Origin: Closterium sp. Naga37s-1
Taxonomy: Eukaryota; Streptophyta; Zygnematophyceae; Desmidiales; Closteriaceae
Reading direction: 5' to 3'
DNA length: 64,000 nt
NCBI GenBank assembly: GCA_947471745.1
Contig: CANJKZ010000979.1
Coordinates: 868,001-932,000, forward strand
Shown here: piece after piece, positions 1 through 9,500 of the stretch
Layout of the letters: the number at the start of each line of letters is the position of its first letter
Position numbering within the stretch: position 1 is the first letter of the stretch
The notes under the pieces: generated by a model
What the model saw: the letters and a program-made list of their open reading frames with translations, nothing else
Database searches by the model: none
What the model was told of the DNA's origin: nothing
Program-made: the position numbers and the translations under genes

Positions 1-419
1 AGGGGAATTGAGCCCCCTTGTATCCCTCTATTATTCGCTTCTTCCCTCCACTTGCATTCACCTCACTCCCCATATGTCTGAGTCTCCCCTCCTCATGGTT
101 GAAGCGGACGGCAGTTAAATTTGTGTCCTCTAACCTCCTATTACTCATTTCGTTCAGTCGTTTTTTTATTGTTCGCCTTTTCTTGTGTGCTTTATCCATA
201 TTTGCTCCCTCCTGTCCCCCGCCGCCCGTTCCTCCTCCCCCCTCCCTCCTCCCCCTCCTTCCGTTCTTCCGCTCTCCGTCCCCCATTTCTCGCTCCATTG
301 CCCTCTCCCTCCCCCCCTCCCCACGCTCATTTCCCCACTGCCCATTTACCCACCGCCTGTATTGCGTCTCTCCTGTTTCTCTCTCGTCGCATCCTTCTCA
401 TTGACCTGTTTCTGTTTCC
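1..419. other. CT-rich stretch, no gene seen
   Basis: This stretch is strongly pyrimidine-rich on the plus strand, with long runs of C and CT. Open frames across it are Pro/Ser/Leu-rich and arise from composition, so no gene is called. It may be the promoter or 5' leader side of the small gene that starts at 857. Confidence 0.5.
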
Positions 420-712
420 TTCCTTCTTGCCCTTCTCTTTCCTCTCCCCTCCCTCCCTCTATTTGCCATTCTCCATCTTTCCGAACCCCATCTCTTCCTT
501 CTCAGATGGCCTCTACCGCCAACCACCAGCTACTGCTAGCGAGCTCTGCTCTCCTCATTTCCTTTCTTTCCCTTCTCTTTCCTCTCCTCTCCCTCCCTCT
601 ATTTGCCATTTTCCATTTTTCTGAACCCCATCCCTCCTCCCTCCCTCAGATCAGATGGCCTCTACCAGCAACCACCACCTACTGCTAGCAAGCTCCGCTT
701 TCCTCTAAACCA
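420..712. repeat. Tandem duplication, about 145 bp, two copies
   Basis: Two similar blocks follow each other. Both carry a CT-rich run, ATTTGCCATT (461 and 601), a GAACCCCATC-like stretch, then AGATGGCCTCTACC (504 and 653) and an ACTGCTAGC-type stretch. The spacing is 140-149 bp. The copies differ at scattered bases and by small indels. It lies just upstream of the start codon at 857 and could be part of its 5' leader. Confidence 0.7.
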
Positions 713-856
713 CACCCGACCACAGAATACCGCACCATCAGACTTATCCCGCGTCTCCGTCTGAACCATTACGCCACTCTACGCAAAAAATCATCTGCCC
801 GTTCAGCTGCCCGCCATCTCCCCCTCCTCTCAACCGGCCTACCGCCGTCTTTTACC

Positions 857-1264
857 ATGGGCTGTGCTATCAGCATCGCAGCAGACGAAAAAAAAAGCAA
901 GGACGCCAAAAGTGGCGACGCTCCTGCTGCTCCTGCAAAGCCAGCTGTCACCTTCACCCCCATTGATCGCTCCATGCCTCCCATCGTATCTGGAGAGGTG
1001 CTTTCGATGCCCCAGACCAGAAAACCCATGGAGTCGATATATGAGCCCAAGGAGGGGTAAGTAAAAACACCCTCCGTATGTGTGCCTGTGTGTGGGAGTG
1101 GAAGTTGGACCAAACTCGGTGAGCGGAACAGAGGTGTATGTGGGTCCAAGGTTTGATTGGGTTACTGGGTGGAATTTGGTGGTTTAATGTTATATACCTG
1201 AAAGTACAGTAAGGGTTTAGAATATGCCTGTCCTGCTTTCACTGTTGACAGGATGCTGTTCTGA
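857..1264 (+). CDS. Possible small N-myristoylated protein (two exons)
   Basis: An ATG in a good context (ACCATGG) opens a frame that begins MGCAIS, a classic N-myristoylation and palmitoylation signal, so the product is likely attached to the inner face of a membrane. Exon 1 is 857-1056 and ends at a strong donor (GTAAGT, 1057-1062). It encodes about 66 residues: an acidic/Lys stretch, an Ala/Pro stretch, then a short tail with TPIDRSMPP. A plausible acceptor follows a pyrimidine run (AG at 1250-1251). Splicing there adds three codons and stops at 1262-1264, giving about 70 residues. I do not recognise the family. The start and the donor are well supported; the acceptor and the true 3' end are inference. 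Confidence 0.5.
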
Positions 1265-1616
1265 AGCTTGAAATATATATGGTAGTTGACATACTCAGGA
1301 GCTTGTGCTGCTCTATCCATGCGTGCTGGGATTACAATAAATTTGAAATTATGCCACCCACCTGGCTGTGCCCATCTGTCGCGCAGGGTCGCGATACATT
1401 GGTTGTTTGTGACACAACATTTGGCAAATTTACAGGCGCGACTCGGGAAAACGGGGATTGAGACACAAGTGTCCCCACAGGAATGTACCATTAGTTAGTG
1501 CTTGTAGTCAGGCCTGAAATCTGTTTTGCTGTCTAGTATTACAATTTATGTAGCCCAGTCATGAGAAGATTTACAACCGTACCATAGTAAGATCTTAGCA
1601 GAACAATACTGAGAGT
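1265..1616. other. Intergenic, no gene seen
   Basis: AT-richer sequence with only short open frames on either strand. It could hold the 3' UTR of the small gene at 857-1264. No repeat or RNA gene was recognised. Confidence 0.4.
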
Positions 1617-1816
1617 GTCAGGAATCTGCCCCACTCCTGCTTAGCAGCATGTATTCTTCATGCTTAATAGCAAGCACAGCCGGCTTTAGCAGCTTCATGA
1701 GCCTATCGGCCTCCTAAGCCACTGACTCACTCTCACCATACCTCTTCAGTACCTCCACACTAGTTCTCTGTAAATCCAGTCTCTTTATCGAGGATGCAAT
1801 TTCCTTGGTGAGAACT
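1617..1816 (-). pseudogene. Decayed copy of the 3' end of the coiled-coil gene
   Basis: About 200 bp here match the last coding part of the neighbouring gene at 1903-2100, offset by about 286 bp. The match starts at the same GTCAGGAATCTGCCCCAC block and continues through the codons for RYGESES. The copy has substitutions, small indels and no matching stop codon, so it is not functional. It lies directly downstream of the parent gene in transcription order, as expected of a local tandem duplication. Confidence 0.8.
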
Positions 1817-1886
1817 GGATGTTGATACATTTTGAACAAAAAAATACAAGATACGAAGACACAACTGTGCAAGTGGCCATAAACGC

Positions 1887-3554
1887 CTAGGCATTCCCGA
1901 GGGTCAGGAATCTGCCCCACGCCTGCTTGGCAGCACGTGCTTCTTCATGCTTGGCAAGCACAACCGGCTTGAGCAGCTTCATGAGCCTATCAGCCTCCTT
2001 AGCTGCTGACTCACTCTCACCATACCTCCCCTCTAACTCCTCCACACTAGCTTTCAACCGCGCAACTTTCCTTGTTAGCCTTTCCCTCTCCACCATCGCA
2101 CCCTGCAAACCTTGCCTTCTTTCCAAAACCAGTGCCTCAGCTCGTTGCACCTTGCGGCTCATTGCTCCTGCCACCCTCTCTGCCTGAGCCTTCACCAGTT
2201 CTGCCTCCTCTCGCTGCAGCCTTGCTCCCAAGGTCCGTGTTCCTGCCGACTCAACACTCATGGCTTGGTGCAAATCTTCCTCGGCTTCATGAAGAATCCT
2301 CGTCTGCTCATCGGCCATTTCCCGTGCGCCTGCCAGCTCAGCGTTCGCCTGCTCGACATCTTTCTCCCCTTCCTTCACCTGGAAAACCGCAAATTCCGCA
2401 TCGCCTTCCGTGTTATCCAGATCTTCTCGCATCCTCTTCATCTTCTGCAAATCTTCTGACGCCCGACCCCCAGCTATGGAGGATTTCCAAGCCTGGACTT
2501 CGGATCGGAGGCTGTCAAGCAATCCCCGAACCACCGCCTCCTCTGCCTCGGCTGCTGCAATCTCCTCCACAGCTTCGCTTGACTTCACCTTCTCCTGCGA
2601 ATTCTTATCTTCAGAACCGGGTTCAGCATCCGTTCCTTCGCCATGGTTTGCTTCTGTTTCAGCAAGATAAGGGTCGTCTTTTTCGTTCCAAGGTCGCACC
2701 GTACGTTTGGAAGAGCCAGACGCGCCATTGGCCTGTCTTTGATGATCACCATCATCGTCATCAGCGACTGAACCCAATGCGACAGGTGGACCGCCACGGG
2801 TTTCATCTCGGCGTGCTGAGGACGACATTTGGACGATTCCGAGGATGGCGCCCTCAGCTTCAGGAGAGGATTTCATCGCGCGTTTGAACGTTGCAATGTA
2901 ATCTCTCAGCGTCGCATTGGTGGTCTTCTCCGCTTCCGTCGCCAGCGGAAGCCGCTGCTCCCAGGCTTTCATTATCTCGTCGCGACACGTCACTGCGATG
3001 CTGTGCGATGCCACTTTGTCGCGCAGTCGCAGAACCTTCCGTGCGAGTCTCGCAAACAGTCGCTCGGCGACGAGTTTCGCCTCGCCCGCTGTTACCAGCG
3101 ACAGCCGGACGTCCTCCGAGTCGCGCTCGTACATCCGATGAGCGGCTCTGTCGATTATCGCGGAAAGCTCGTCGATTACTTTCTGCTGCTCCTTCAGTCG
3201 CGCCGACGTCAGCTTGAGCTTTTCCCGCGCGCGCAGCGCCTCCTGAATCTTCCCGTTGGCCTCGGCGATGCTGTCGTTGAGCGACCGGAATTCGCGGAGA
3301 AGCACGAGGCCGTGCCGCCTCGCTTCCACGGCCCGCGCTTTCCGCGCGACCAGCTCCGACAGGATTCCAGCGCCGGAATTGTTGATAGTAGTGGTTGGTT
3401 CATTTTTAGATGGTCCGTTAGAGGTCGATACCATGTCATGTGGTCGAGAGGACGCAGGTGCGAAGCAGCAAGCAGCGGCGAGGGTCAATATTAAGATCAT
3501 AAGTGGATGTTTTTTGACGCGGCGAAAAGGTTGTCGCCGGCGCGACGCGTCCAT
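1887..3554 (-). CDS. Secreted or membrane-anchored coiled-coil protein
   Basis: A single uninterrupted frame of about 555 residues if the start is the methionine at 3554; an in-frame ATG at 3587 would add 11 residues. I prefer 3554 because MDASRRR then leads, through basic residues, into a hydrophobic stretch (LMILILTLAAACC, about residues 19-31) and a small-residue site, the shape of a signal peptide or anchor. The rest is rich in Glu, Lys, Arg and Ala with heptad-like spacing, in two helical blocks: one about residues 60-230 and one about 330-550. An acidic, low-complexity segment (DDDDGDHQ, then a Glu/Asn-rich part) separates them. No catalytic motif is visible. It may be an endomembrane tether or structural protein; the function is not recognised. 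A decayed partial copy of its 3' end lies just downstream. Confidence 0.75.
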   Translation of the reverse strand: MDASRRRQPFRRVKKHPLMILILTLAAACCFAPASSRPHDMVSTSNGPSKNEPTTTINNSGAGILSELVARKARAVEARRHGLVLLREFRSLNDSIAEANGKIQEALRAREKLKLTSARLKEQQKVIDELSAIIDRAAHRMYERDSEDVRLSLVTAGEAKLVAERLFARLARKVLRLRDKVASHSIAVTCRDEIMKAWEQRLPLATEAEKTTNATLRDYIATFKRAMKSSPEAEGAILGIVQMSSSARRDETRGGPPVALGSVADDDDGDHQRQANGASGSSKRTVRPWNEKDDPYLAETEANHGEGTDAEPGSEDKNSQEKVKSSEAVEEIAAAEAEEAVVRGLLDSLRSEVQAWKSSIAGGRASEDLQKMKRMREDLDNTEGDAEFAVFQVKEGEKDVEQANAELAGAREMADEQTRILHEAEEDLHQAMSVESAGTRTLGARLQREEAELVKAQAERVAGAMSRKVQRAEALVLERRQGLQGAMVERERLTRKVARLKASVEELEGRYGESESAAKEADRLMKLLKPVVLAKHEEARAAKQAWGRFLTLGNA

Positions 3555-3587
3555 CCTTCCGAGAAGTAATATTCGCAGCGAATGCAT

Positions 3588-5127
3588 AGAATGTGTTAGC
3601 CTAGATAGTAGAAATGTGATCCTCTAGCTCAAAAGAGCTACTTCTGAATAAACCAGGAGCTGCTGTTAGTTTAGTTGTGGTATTGGCCCAATAGTACGGG
3701 ATGAGAAATGCGACCCGGAGAGCTGGGGAATGTTACTGGATCTCTCGAAAGGTTGGATCGATAAATAAATCCTTCACAGTATATTTGCGAGGAGCAGCAG
3801 CAGTACAGAAAGATGTGCCTTTCTGGCCTCGATTTCCCCTCCACGACAATCATAGCCACTCTCCAGAGGGGTGGTCCTGTTCTTTACCCAACAGTCCGTC
3901 CTGGGCGGTTAGAGTAACACCGAGTCACTACCCGACCCGAAGTGTTCAGGTCCCCATGCTGGTCGGTGGGATGGTTCGACTCGGAGCCGGAACAGAGTTG
4001 CAGGGCATGCCGCGGGAGGGGCAGTGAGCCACAGGGAAGTGTAGGAAGAAGGCGGGTAGAGTGTGGGAACCATATTGGCGGAAGGTGTAGGGTTTGCTGG
4101 CTTTAGAAACGACATGTTCCATGTTCTGGTTGGAATACCCGCAACTTTTTTGGCATTTATTGGGGAAGTTTTAAGGGTTTCATGATCTCTTTGGGGGAGT
4201 GTGGGAAACCTATGGGTCCAAGCTGTATGATTTATCTGCTGGCGAAACGACTAGCTCCATGTTCTGGCGCAACGTTGGAGGAGGCATTTCATTCGCATCG
4301 AGGGTAACAACTGTAGGGGCCTTGTTCAGAAGCCTTTTGGCTTTTCGGGGGGAGGGTTTTCAGGGAACAACTGCAAACACCGTCATTGCCATCTGTCATT
4401 CGAGGTGGTGAATTGGAAGCGTTCAACAGAAAACCTGTACCATTTTCACCCTATTGAATGTACCTTACAATCTTTCAGCTGTGCTTTATTATAAGGATGA
4501 TGTAGTTGTGTGACATGTAAATATATTACAGACAACATACTCATAAATTTTTATCAGCCGACAGCTCTCGGAACCCTTGTCCTGAAATCATCTCAGCTTG
4601 AGAAAACCAAGCCCAGGGCGTTTTCAGGGCAAATGGTGTCGGCTGCAATTGCCTTTTCCTGCTTCAAGCAGAATTTCTCTTTGTGCAAAGAGAAACAAAT
4701 TAAGTCTTAAGTTGTTGATTATGTTAAGTACTTTCCAAATATATTTATCAGGGAAACCAATAATACGGAATGACTAAGCCTGTGCTATGTTAGTATCGGG
4801 AATATTTTACTGATCCATCACTTTCCAGGGGTGTAGCATGCTTTGCTGCGCCACCTGCGCTCACCAAAGCAAGCAAAGAATATTGTTGACGAATGAATGC
4901 ACACCCTCTCGACAAGGCACAAGCGAAAATGCACCTGAAGAACTTGCCATCGTGTCCCGCGGCAGAGCTGTCCACTGAAAATACCGGCAGTGTACAGTTT
5001 ATCGCCAGGGGTAGCTCTCTCGGCAGCATGTCCATGATCACGTTTCCCGCCAGATACCCTGCCAGATACCCTGTTAGATGCATCGTTCAGAAATTCCCGA
5101 ATCGCATCCTCTCAGGTGTCCCAAACC
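3588..5127. other. Intergenic, no gene seen
   Basis: About 1.5 kb with only short, unrelated open frames on both strands and no recognisable protein motif, RNA gene or long repeat. It includes the promoter side of the coiled-coil gene that ends at 3554. Confidence 0.4.
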
Positions 5128-5395
5128 GCCGAATATATCTCAGCGGACAAGCGAGTTCGCCCGGGGGAGCTCGATGCTCGCGGGCAAAAAAAATAAAACC
5201 CATTCGGGCATGCATCCGGTCAGGGAGGCATCGACCCTAAACACAGGGAGGCATGGATTTAGGGTTGATGCCTCCCTCGGATGGCATGCCATCCGAGAGG
5301 GTTATAGTTTTTTTTCTGCCCCGGGAAGCATGTCGTCAAGTCGTCAACGGGTCGTCAGGCTTGACGACCCGTTTCCGCTGAGATATTCCGCGAAG
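5128..5395. repeat. Fold-back element with nested hairpins
   Basis: The ends carry an imperfect inverted repeat: GAATATATCTCAGCGG near 5131 against CCGCTGAGATATTC near 5376. Inside are three more inverted repeats. A 19-bp pair lies at 5223-5241 and 5258-5276 with one mismatch. A perfect 22-bp palindrome lies at 5276-5297. A 12-bp stem at 5346-5357 and 5362-5373 has a 4-base loop (GGCT). No coding potential is seen. This is the architecture of a fold-back or MITE-like element. I could not define a clean target-site duplication. Confidence 0.6.
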
Positions 5396-5616
5396 TAGTA
5401 GAATCAAGGAATAAAATTTCGTGCATTGTTATGTACCAATCATATAGTAGACTGAACCGTACTAAAAGACCTCGTTAGGCAACAAGACGTGAGTGTGACC
5501 AGACCCCTGTATTGCTGTGGCACAAAAACCACACACTGCTTCCAGCAATCACATTTCAATTTCTTAGTTACAACCGATTTTGGTAGTAGTATATGCTTGT
5601 ACATTTTGATATATAC
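5396..5616. other. Intergenic between two small elements
   Basis: AT-rich stretch without a usable open frame. Its last eight bases (ATATATAC, 5609-5616) form the left target-site duplication of the hAT-like element that follows. Confidence 0.4.
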
Positions 5617-6036
5617 CAGGGCTGACGATATCAGACTATTTTAGTCTGATTGTCTGAAATTTCAGACTATTTTCCTGACATTCCTGATTTTTCAGAGTTG
5701 GCTGGTTTTGAAAAATGAGTGCTTCAGACTAATGGTTTTTTCGATACTGAAAAATTCAGAGAACTTGCTTACCGGATAATGAGTTTTCATACTACAGAGT
5801 ACGAACTCCCCTTCGCCATACCTGTTACTTCGAGGAAAACCCATCCCTCCAAACTTGTGCAAAAGGTTCGTTAGTAGGAAAACCTGCCTTAGTCTCTGAA
5901 TTATAAAATTTTCAGAGTTATACTTCTCTTGTTCCTGAGAAATCAGAGTATTCACTTTTTGGAAAATGGGCCTCAGACTAAAAAAAATTGGGGGGCCAAA
6001 AAAATCAGAGTGTTTTTATTCGAAAAGTCAGCCCTG
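5617..6036. mobile_element. Non-autonomous hAT-like element
   Basis: The 420-bp block starts CAGGGCTGAC and ends GTCAGCCCTG, a perfect 10-bp terminal inverted repeat of the CAGGG type common in hAT transposons. It is flanked by 8-bp direct repeats, ATATATAC on the left (5609-5616) and GTATATAC on the right (6037-6044), with one mismatch; 8 bp is the hAT target-site length. The inside is AT-rich, has no transposase frame and holds several subterminal copies of TCAGACTA. It therefore depends on a transposase supplied elsewhere. It sits about 100 bp upstream of the start of the broken host gene at 6134. Confidence 0.8.
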
Positions 6037-6133
6037 GTATATACCTATCAATTACCAAAAAACATTTCAAATTCTTCTTCTCTGTTTCCTCTAGAAACAC
6101 ATTTTTCACCTTTCTCTACGATACTTGCTTACA

Positions 6134-6194
6134 ATGGGGTTCCAGCGCACCCTCGCCTTGGCGCTCCTTCTCTTTGCCGTCGCCCCTCACACCG
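6134..6194 (+). pseudogene. Exon 1 of a host gene broken by retrotransposons
   Basis: An ATG at 6134 encodes a short, clear signal peptide (MGFQRTLALALLLFAVAP) and runs to a strong donor (GTGAGT at 6195-6200), leaving one base of the split codon. The intron is then interrupted at 6242 by copia element A. The matching second exon lies 18 kb away at 24250-24363. When A and one copy of its 5-bp duplication are removed, the intron becomes about 180 bp and the frame continues. Unless an 18-kb intron is tolerated, and given the second insertion at 24364, this is a dead or badly disturbed gene for a secreted protein. The family is not recognised. Confidence 0.65.
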
Positions 6195-6236
6195 GTGAGT
6201 GCCATTGTCACTTCCTCCTTACAATCTACATACAGC

Positions 6237-6241
6237 CAGAT
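6237..6241. repeat. Target-site duplication of element A (CAGAT)
   Basis: CAGAT at 6237-6241 and again at 24100-24104 flanks element A exactly, as expected of a 5-bp copia integration. Confidence 0.9.
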
Positions 6242-6431
6242 TGTTTAAAAGGACTCTCATCTAGTTGGCAGGAACTGGGATTTGAACTAAACAATAGAGC
6301 ACTCGGTTAGCTTTCCAACGAGCCGTAGATCACCTCGAACGCCAAATTATCGAGCGAGATATAAGCGTTTATGCGCTAGGTAGTGCTCTTGGAATCAAGG
6401 AGAGCAGCTCTCTGGATTTTGTAGTCGAATG
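6242..6431 (-). repeat. Element A 3' LTR, outer part
   Basis: It starts TGTTTAAAAGG and matches the right LTR at 23576-23765, with roughly nine mismatches by eye over 190 bp. The LTR breaks off at the insertion of B and resumes at 11535. Confidence 0.9.
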
Positions 6432-6561
6432 TGTTAGAATCAGGAACGGAATGAATGAACTAGGAAGCAAGTGGGTACAAGTAGGAAACCTAAAAGTGTT
6501 GTACCCTATAAGAACTACCCCACTACAGCCTAAACAGACTATAGCATATATAAGTTTGACA
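6432..6561 (-). repeat. Element B 3' LTR
   Basis: 130 bp from TGTTAGAATC to AGTTTGACA. It is followed inward by a polypurine tract (read on the plus strand as CACCCCCATAGG and AAAGTGGGGGAG). Confidence 0.9.
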
Positions 6562-6789
6562 CACCCCCATAGGCAAAGTGGGGGAGAACAAGAGGTCACA
6601 AGACCAGTCAAGAAGGCAGAGCAAGCTCAGGGTGGATCACAAAGTCACCACGCAGTCTGAGCACAAGCAAAGGGCCACAAGGCCAGTTCACATGCAGAGT
6701 TATACAAAGTAAAGCAAACAATACAGTGAACACAACCTAGCAAGTGTAAGCATGCAGGTATATATATATACAGTACAGTACAAGCAGAG

Positions 6790-8877
6790 TCAAGAAGTAA
6801 GCAAGTGAGGCACAGTAGGAACAAGGCCTAGAACAGTACAGAAACGCTGATGATCACAAGGCTGAAGTGCCTTGGTGAAAACATCAGCAGTATTGGCCTG
6901 TGAGGCCACGTAATCAAGACGAAGCTGGCCACGCTGCTGCAACTCTCGAGCAAGGAAGTAGAGCAGAGCAATGTGCTTCGTTCTGTGCTCCGGTCTGTGC
7001 TCCTGGCACAAGGCCAGCATGGCCTTGTTGTCGACGTACAGAACTGGAGGAGAACGAGGTGCCTCTCCCAAGTTGGTCAGCAGGTAGGTGAGCCAGCGTA
7101 GCTCCTGTGCAGCCATGGCCCCAGCGTAGATCTCAGCCTCACAACTGGAGCTGAGAACAGAAGAAGAGCGGGTAGACCGCCAAGAGACAGAACCGGAGCC
7201 AAGACTGAAGGTGTAGCCCTGTGACGACCGCTGCGTAGCCAAGTCGTCAACCCGGGAGGCGTCAGCGTGACCAGTGAGGACAACTCGAGCCCGTCCTCCA
7301 AGCACGAGCCCCATGCCCGATGTACTGCACAAGTAGTGCAACACCCTCTTCGCAGCATCCCAGTGCACCTTTCGATGCCTACCGGGAGCTACGTAGCGAG
7401 ACAGAAGGCTGAGAGGGTATGCGAGGTCAGGTCGTTTGGAAGTCATCAGGTACATGAGGCAGCCCACAAGCTCTGGATACGGGCCACTCGGCTCTACGGA
7501 CTCATCCGAAGGTGGAGCTGAGAGCGAGTGACCGGTAGGCAGAGGAGTGGATTATGGCGAGGAGTACGTGAAGCCGAAGCGCTGAAGGACCTGCTGCACC
7601 ATGTGTGACTGAGTCAAGGTAATGGTGCGCTGTGCTCTGTCCCGGGTGATCCGCAAGCCAAGATAGCTTGTCAGCTCCCCCAGGTCGGTGCACGTGTGTC
7701 TCTTCTGCAGCTTGGAATTCACGTGGGCGAGTGCCTCAGTGTCAGCAGTAGCAAAGACAAGGTCGTCTACGTACACAAGAATGTAGAACGGCGGCAGAGT
7801 GGTGTCAGTGCGTAGAAACAGAAAAGGGTCAGCAGTGGAAGGAGCAAAACCAAGAGTAGCAAGAGTGGTCCTCAGTGTGTCGTGCCACTCACGGGGTGCC
7901 TGGCGGAGACCGTAGACTGGCCGGCGGAGGCTCCACTGGGTACCAGCTGGAAACGACCCAGTGATGCCAGGTGGGCGGCGCAGCCATATCTCCTCATGCA
8001 GGCTGCCCTGTAGGAAGGTTGTGCTGAAGTCAAGCGAGTGGAGCTCGTAGTCACGCTGAGCAGCTACGTGCAGCAGTACCCGAAGAGTGGTCATCTTCGG
8101 GGTAGGGGAGAAGGTCTGGAAGAAGTCAACTCCCTGCCGCTGACTGAAGCCACGTGCAACGTAACGCGCCTTGAAGACAGGCGGAGAACCCGACGGCCGC
8201 TTCACCCTGAAGATCCACATGCCACTGACGATGTTCGCCCCAGGTGGGGGAACCTCGTCGACGTAGGTGCCTGTGGACTTCCAGGAAGCCATCTCGGCGT
8301 CCATGGCTGCCTGCCACTGAGAGGAGTAGGGACCCTCTATCGCCTCTGCGTAAGAGCGCGGGGTCGGGATGTCTGGTGCATCGGGGTCTCCCTCAGGGGC
8401 AAGCAGCATGGACACGAGATGAGGTACAGCAGCGGCAAAGCACTCAAACTCCTCCTGTCTGTCCTCAAGAACGTCCGTGCCAAGATCACACTCACCCCCG
8501 ACGGACGGAGGACAGACAGACGCAGACGCTGACTCAGCAACAAGACTAGTGGCGTAGTCTAGGCGACAGGCTGCAGCAAAGTCAACAAGCTCAGCAACGA
8601 GAGCAGACGCAGCAGAGGACTCAAACAGAGGGTCACTGACAGCAGTGGCCAGGAAGCGCGTGACAGTAGGACCAGCAGCACGAAGGGAGTCAGACTCCGG
8701 GTCCGGACCGTCAAGAAGAGAGGACGCAGGAGGAGAGGGCAGAGGGACACGCTGAGGAGCAGTGGAAGGACGCAGTGTCATAGAGTGAGTGCCAGGGACA
8801 GGAGGAGGACGTGGACGCAAAACACGACCAGCGCGAGCAGTGCGGACAGGCGACGCAGCACGAGACACAGGCGACAC
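6790..8877 (-). pseudogene. Element B reverse transcriptase and RNase H
   Basis: Two frames cover the end of pol. The reverse transcriptase part (8877-7552) includes the copia RT start (WQAAMDAEMASWKSTGTY), the GFSQRQGVDFFQTFSP block, LDFSTTFLQG, and the catalytic YVDDLVF. The RNase H part (7467-6790) includes CSTSGMGL, the DASRVDD region, SSCEAEIYAG and the YVDNKAML and RTKHIALLYF blocks. The two are separated by a break near 7550. In intact copia elements they are one polyprotein on the cytosolic particle that makes and copies cDNA. No integrase precedes the reverse transcriptase in this copy. Confidence 0.85.
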
Positions 8878-9129
8878 AGGACGCGACTCAGGCTCACGAC
8901 GCTCCGTAAGACCTCTAGTCGGTCCAGAGTAAGGAGAAGGACCAGGCAGTGGAGAGGACGGCTGTAACGGCGACTGTAACTGGACAGGCGGTGGACTCAG
9001 TAACGGAGGAGTAGGACCAGGAGAAGGTGGTAGACCAAGAACCTGCTGAAGGAGCGGAACGTAGTACGGCCGCGGCCGCGCAGCACCTCCAGAAACAGCA
9101 GAGACAGCACCAGTACCACCTCCAGCAGC

Positions 9130-9500
9130 TCCAGAACCAGTAGCACCTCAAGTAGCTCCAGCACCAGCAGCACCTCCAGCAGCTCCAGCACCAGCAGCAC
9201 CTCCAGCAGGACCAGCACCAGCAGCACCTCCAGGAGCTCCAGCACCAGTAGCACCTCCAGTAGCTCCAGCACCAGCAGCACCTCCAGCAGCTCCAGCACC
9301 AGCAGCACCTCCAGCAGCTCCAGCACCAGCAGCACCTCCAGCAGCTCCAGCACCAGAAGCACCTCCAGCAGCTCCAGCACCAGCAGCACCTCCAGCAGCT
9401 CCAGCACCAGCAGCACCTCCAGCAGCTCCAGCACCAGTAGCACCTCCAGTAGCACCAGCACCAGCAGCTCCAGTAGCACTAGTAGCACGGCGATAGAGTC
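9130..9500 (-). repeat. Ala/Gly linker minisatellite of element B
   Basis: A run of closely related units of the AGCAGCACCTCCAGCAGCTC type, read on the minus strand as Gly-Ala-Ala-Gly-Gly-Ala. It codes for the low-complexity linker that precedes reverse transcriptase in this family. The same kind of array sits at 16770-17030 in C. Slippage in such an array would change linker length without breaking the frame where unit length is a multiple of three. Confidence 0.8.

Noticed and set aside
18..688. Overlapping plus-strand open frames of up to 167 codons
   Set aside because: Pro/Ser/Leu-rich frames in three registers over CT-rich, duplicated DNA; composition explains them.
1714..1920. Short minus-strand protein of 68 codons
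   Set aside because: It overlaps the decayed copy of the coiled-coil gene's end and owes its RYGESES stretch to that.
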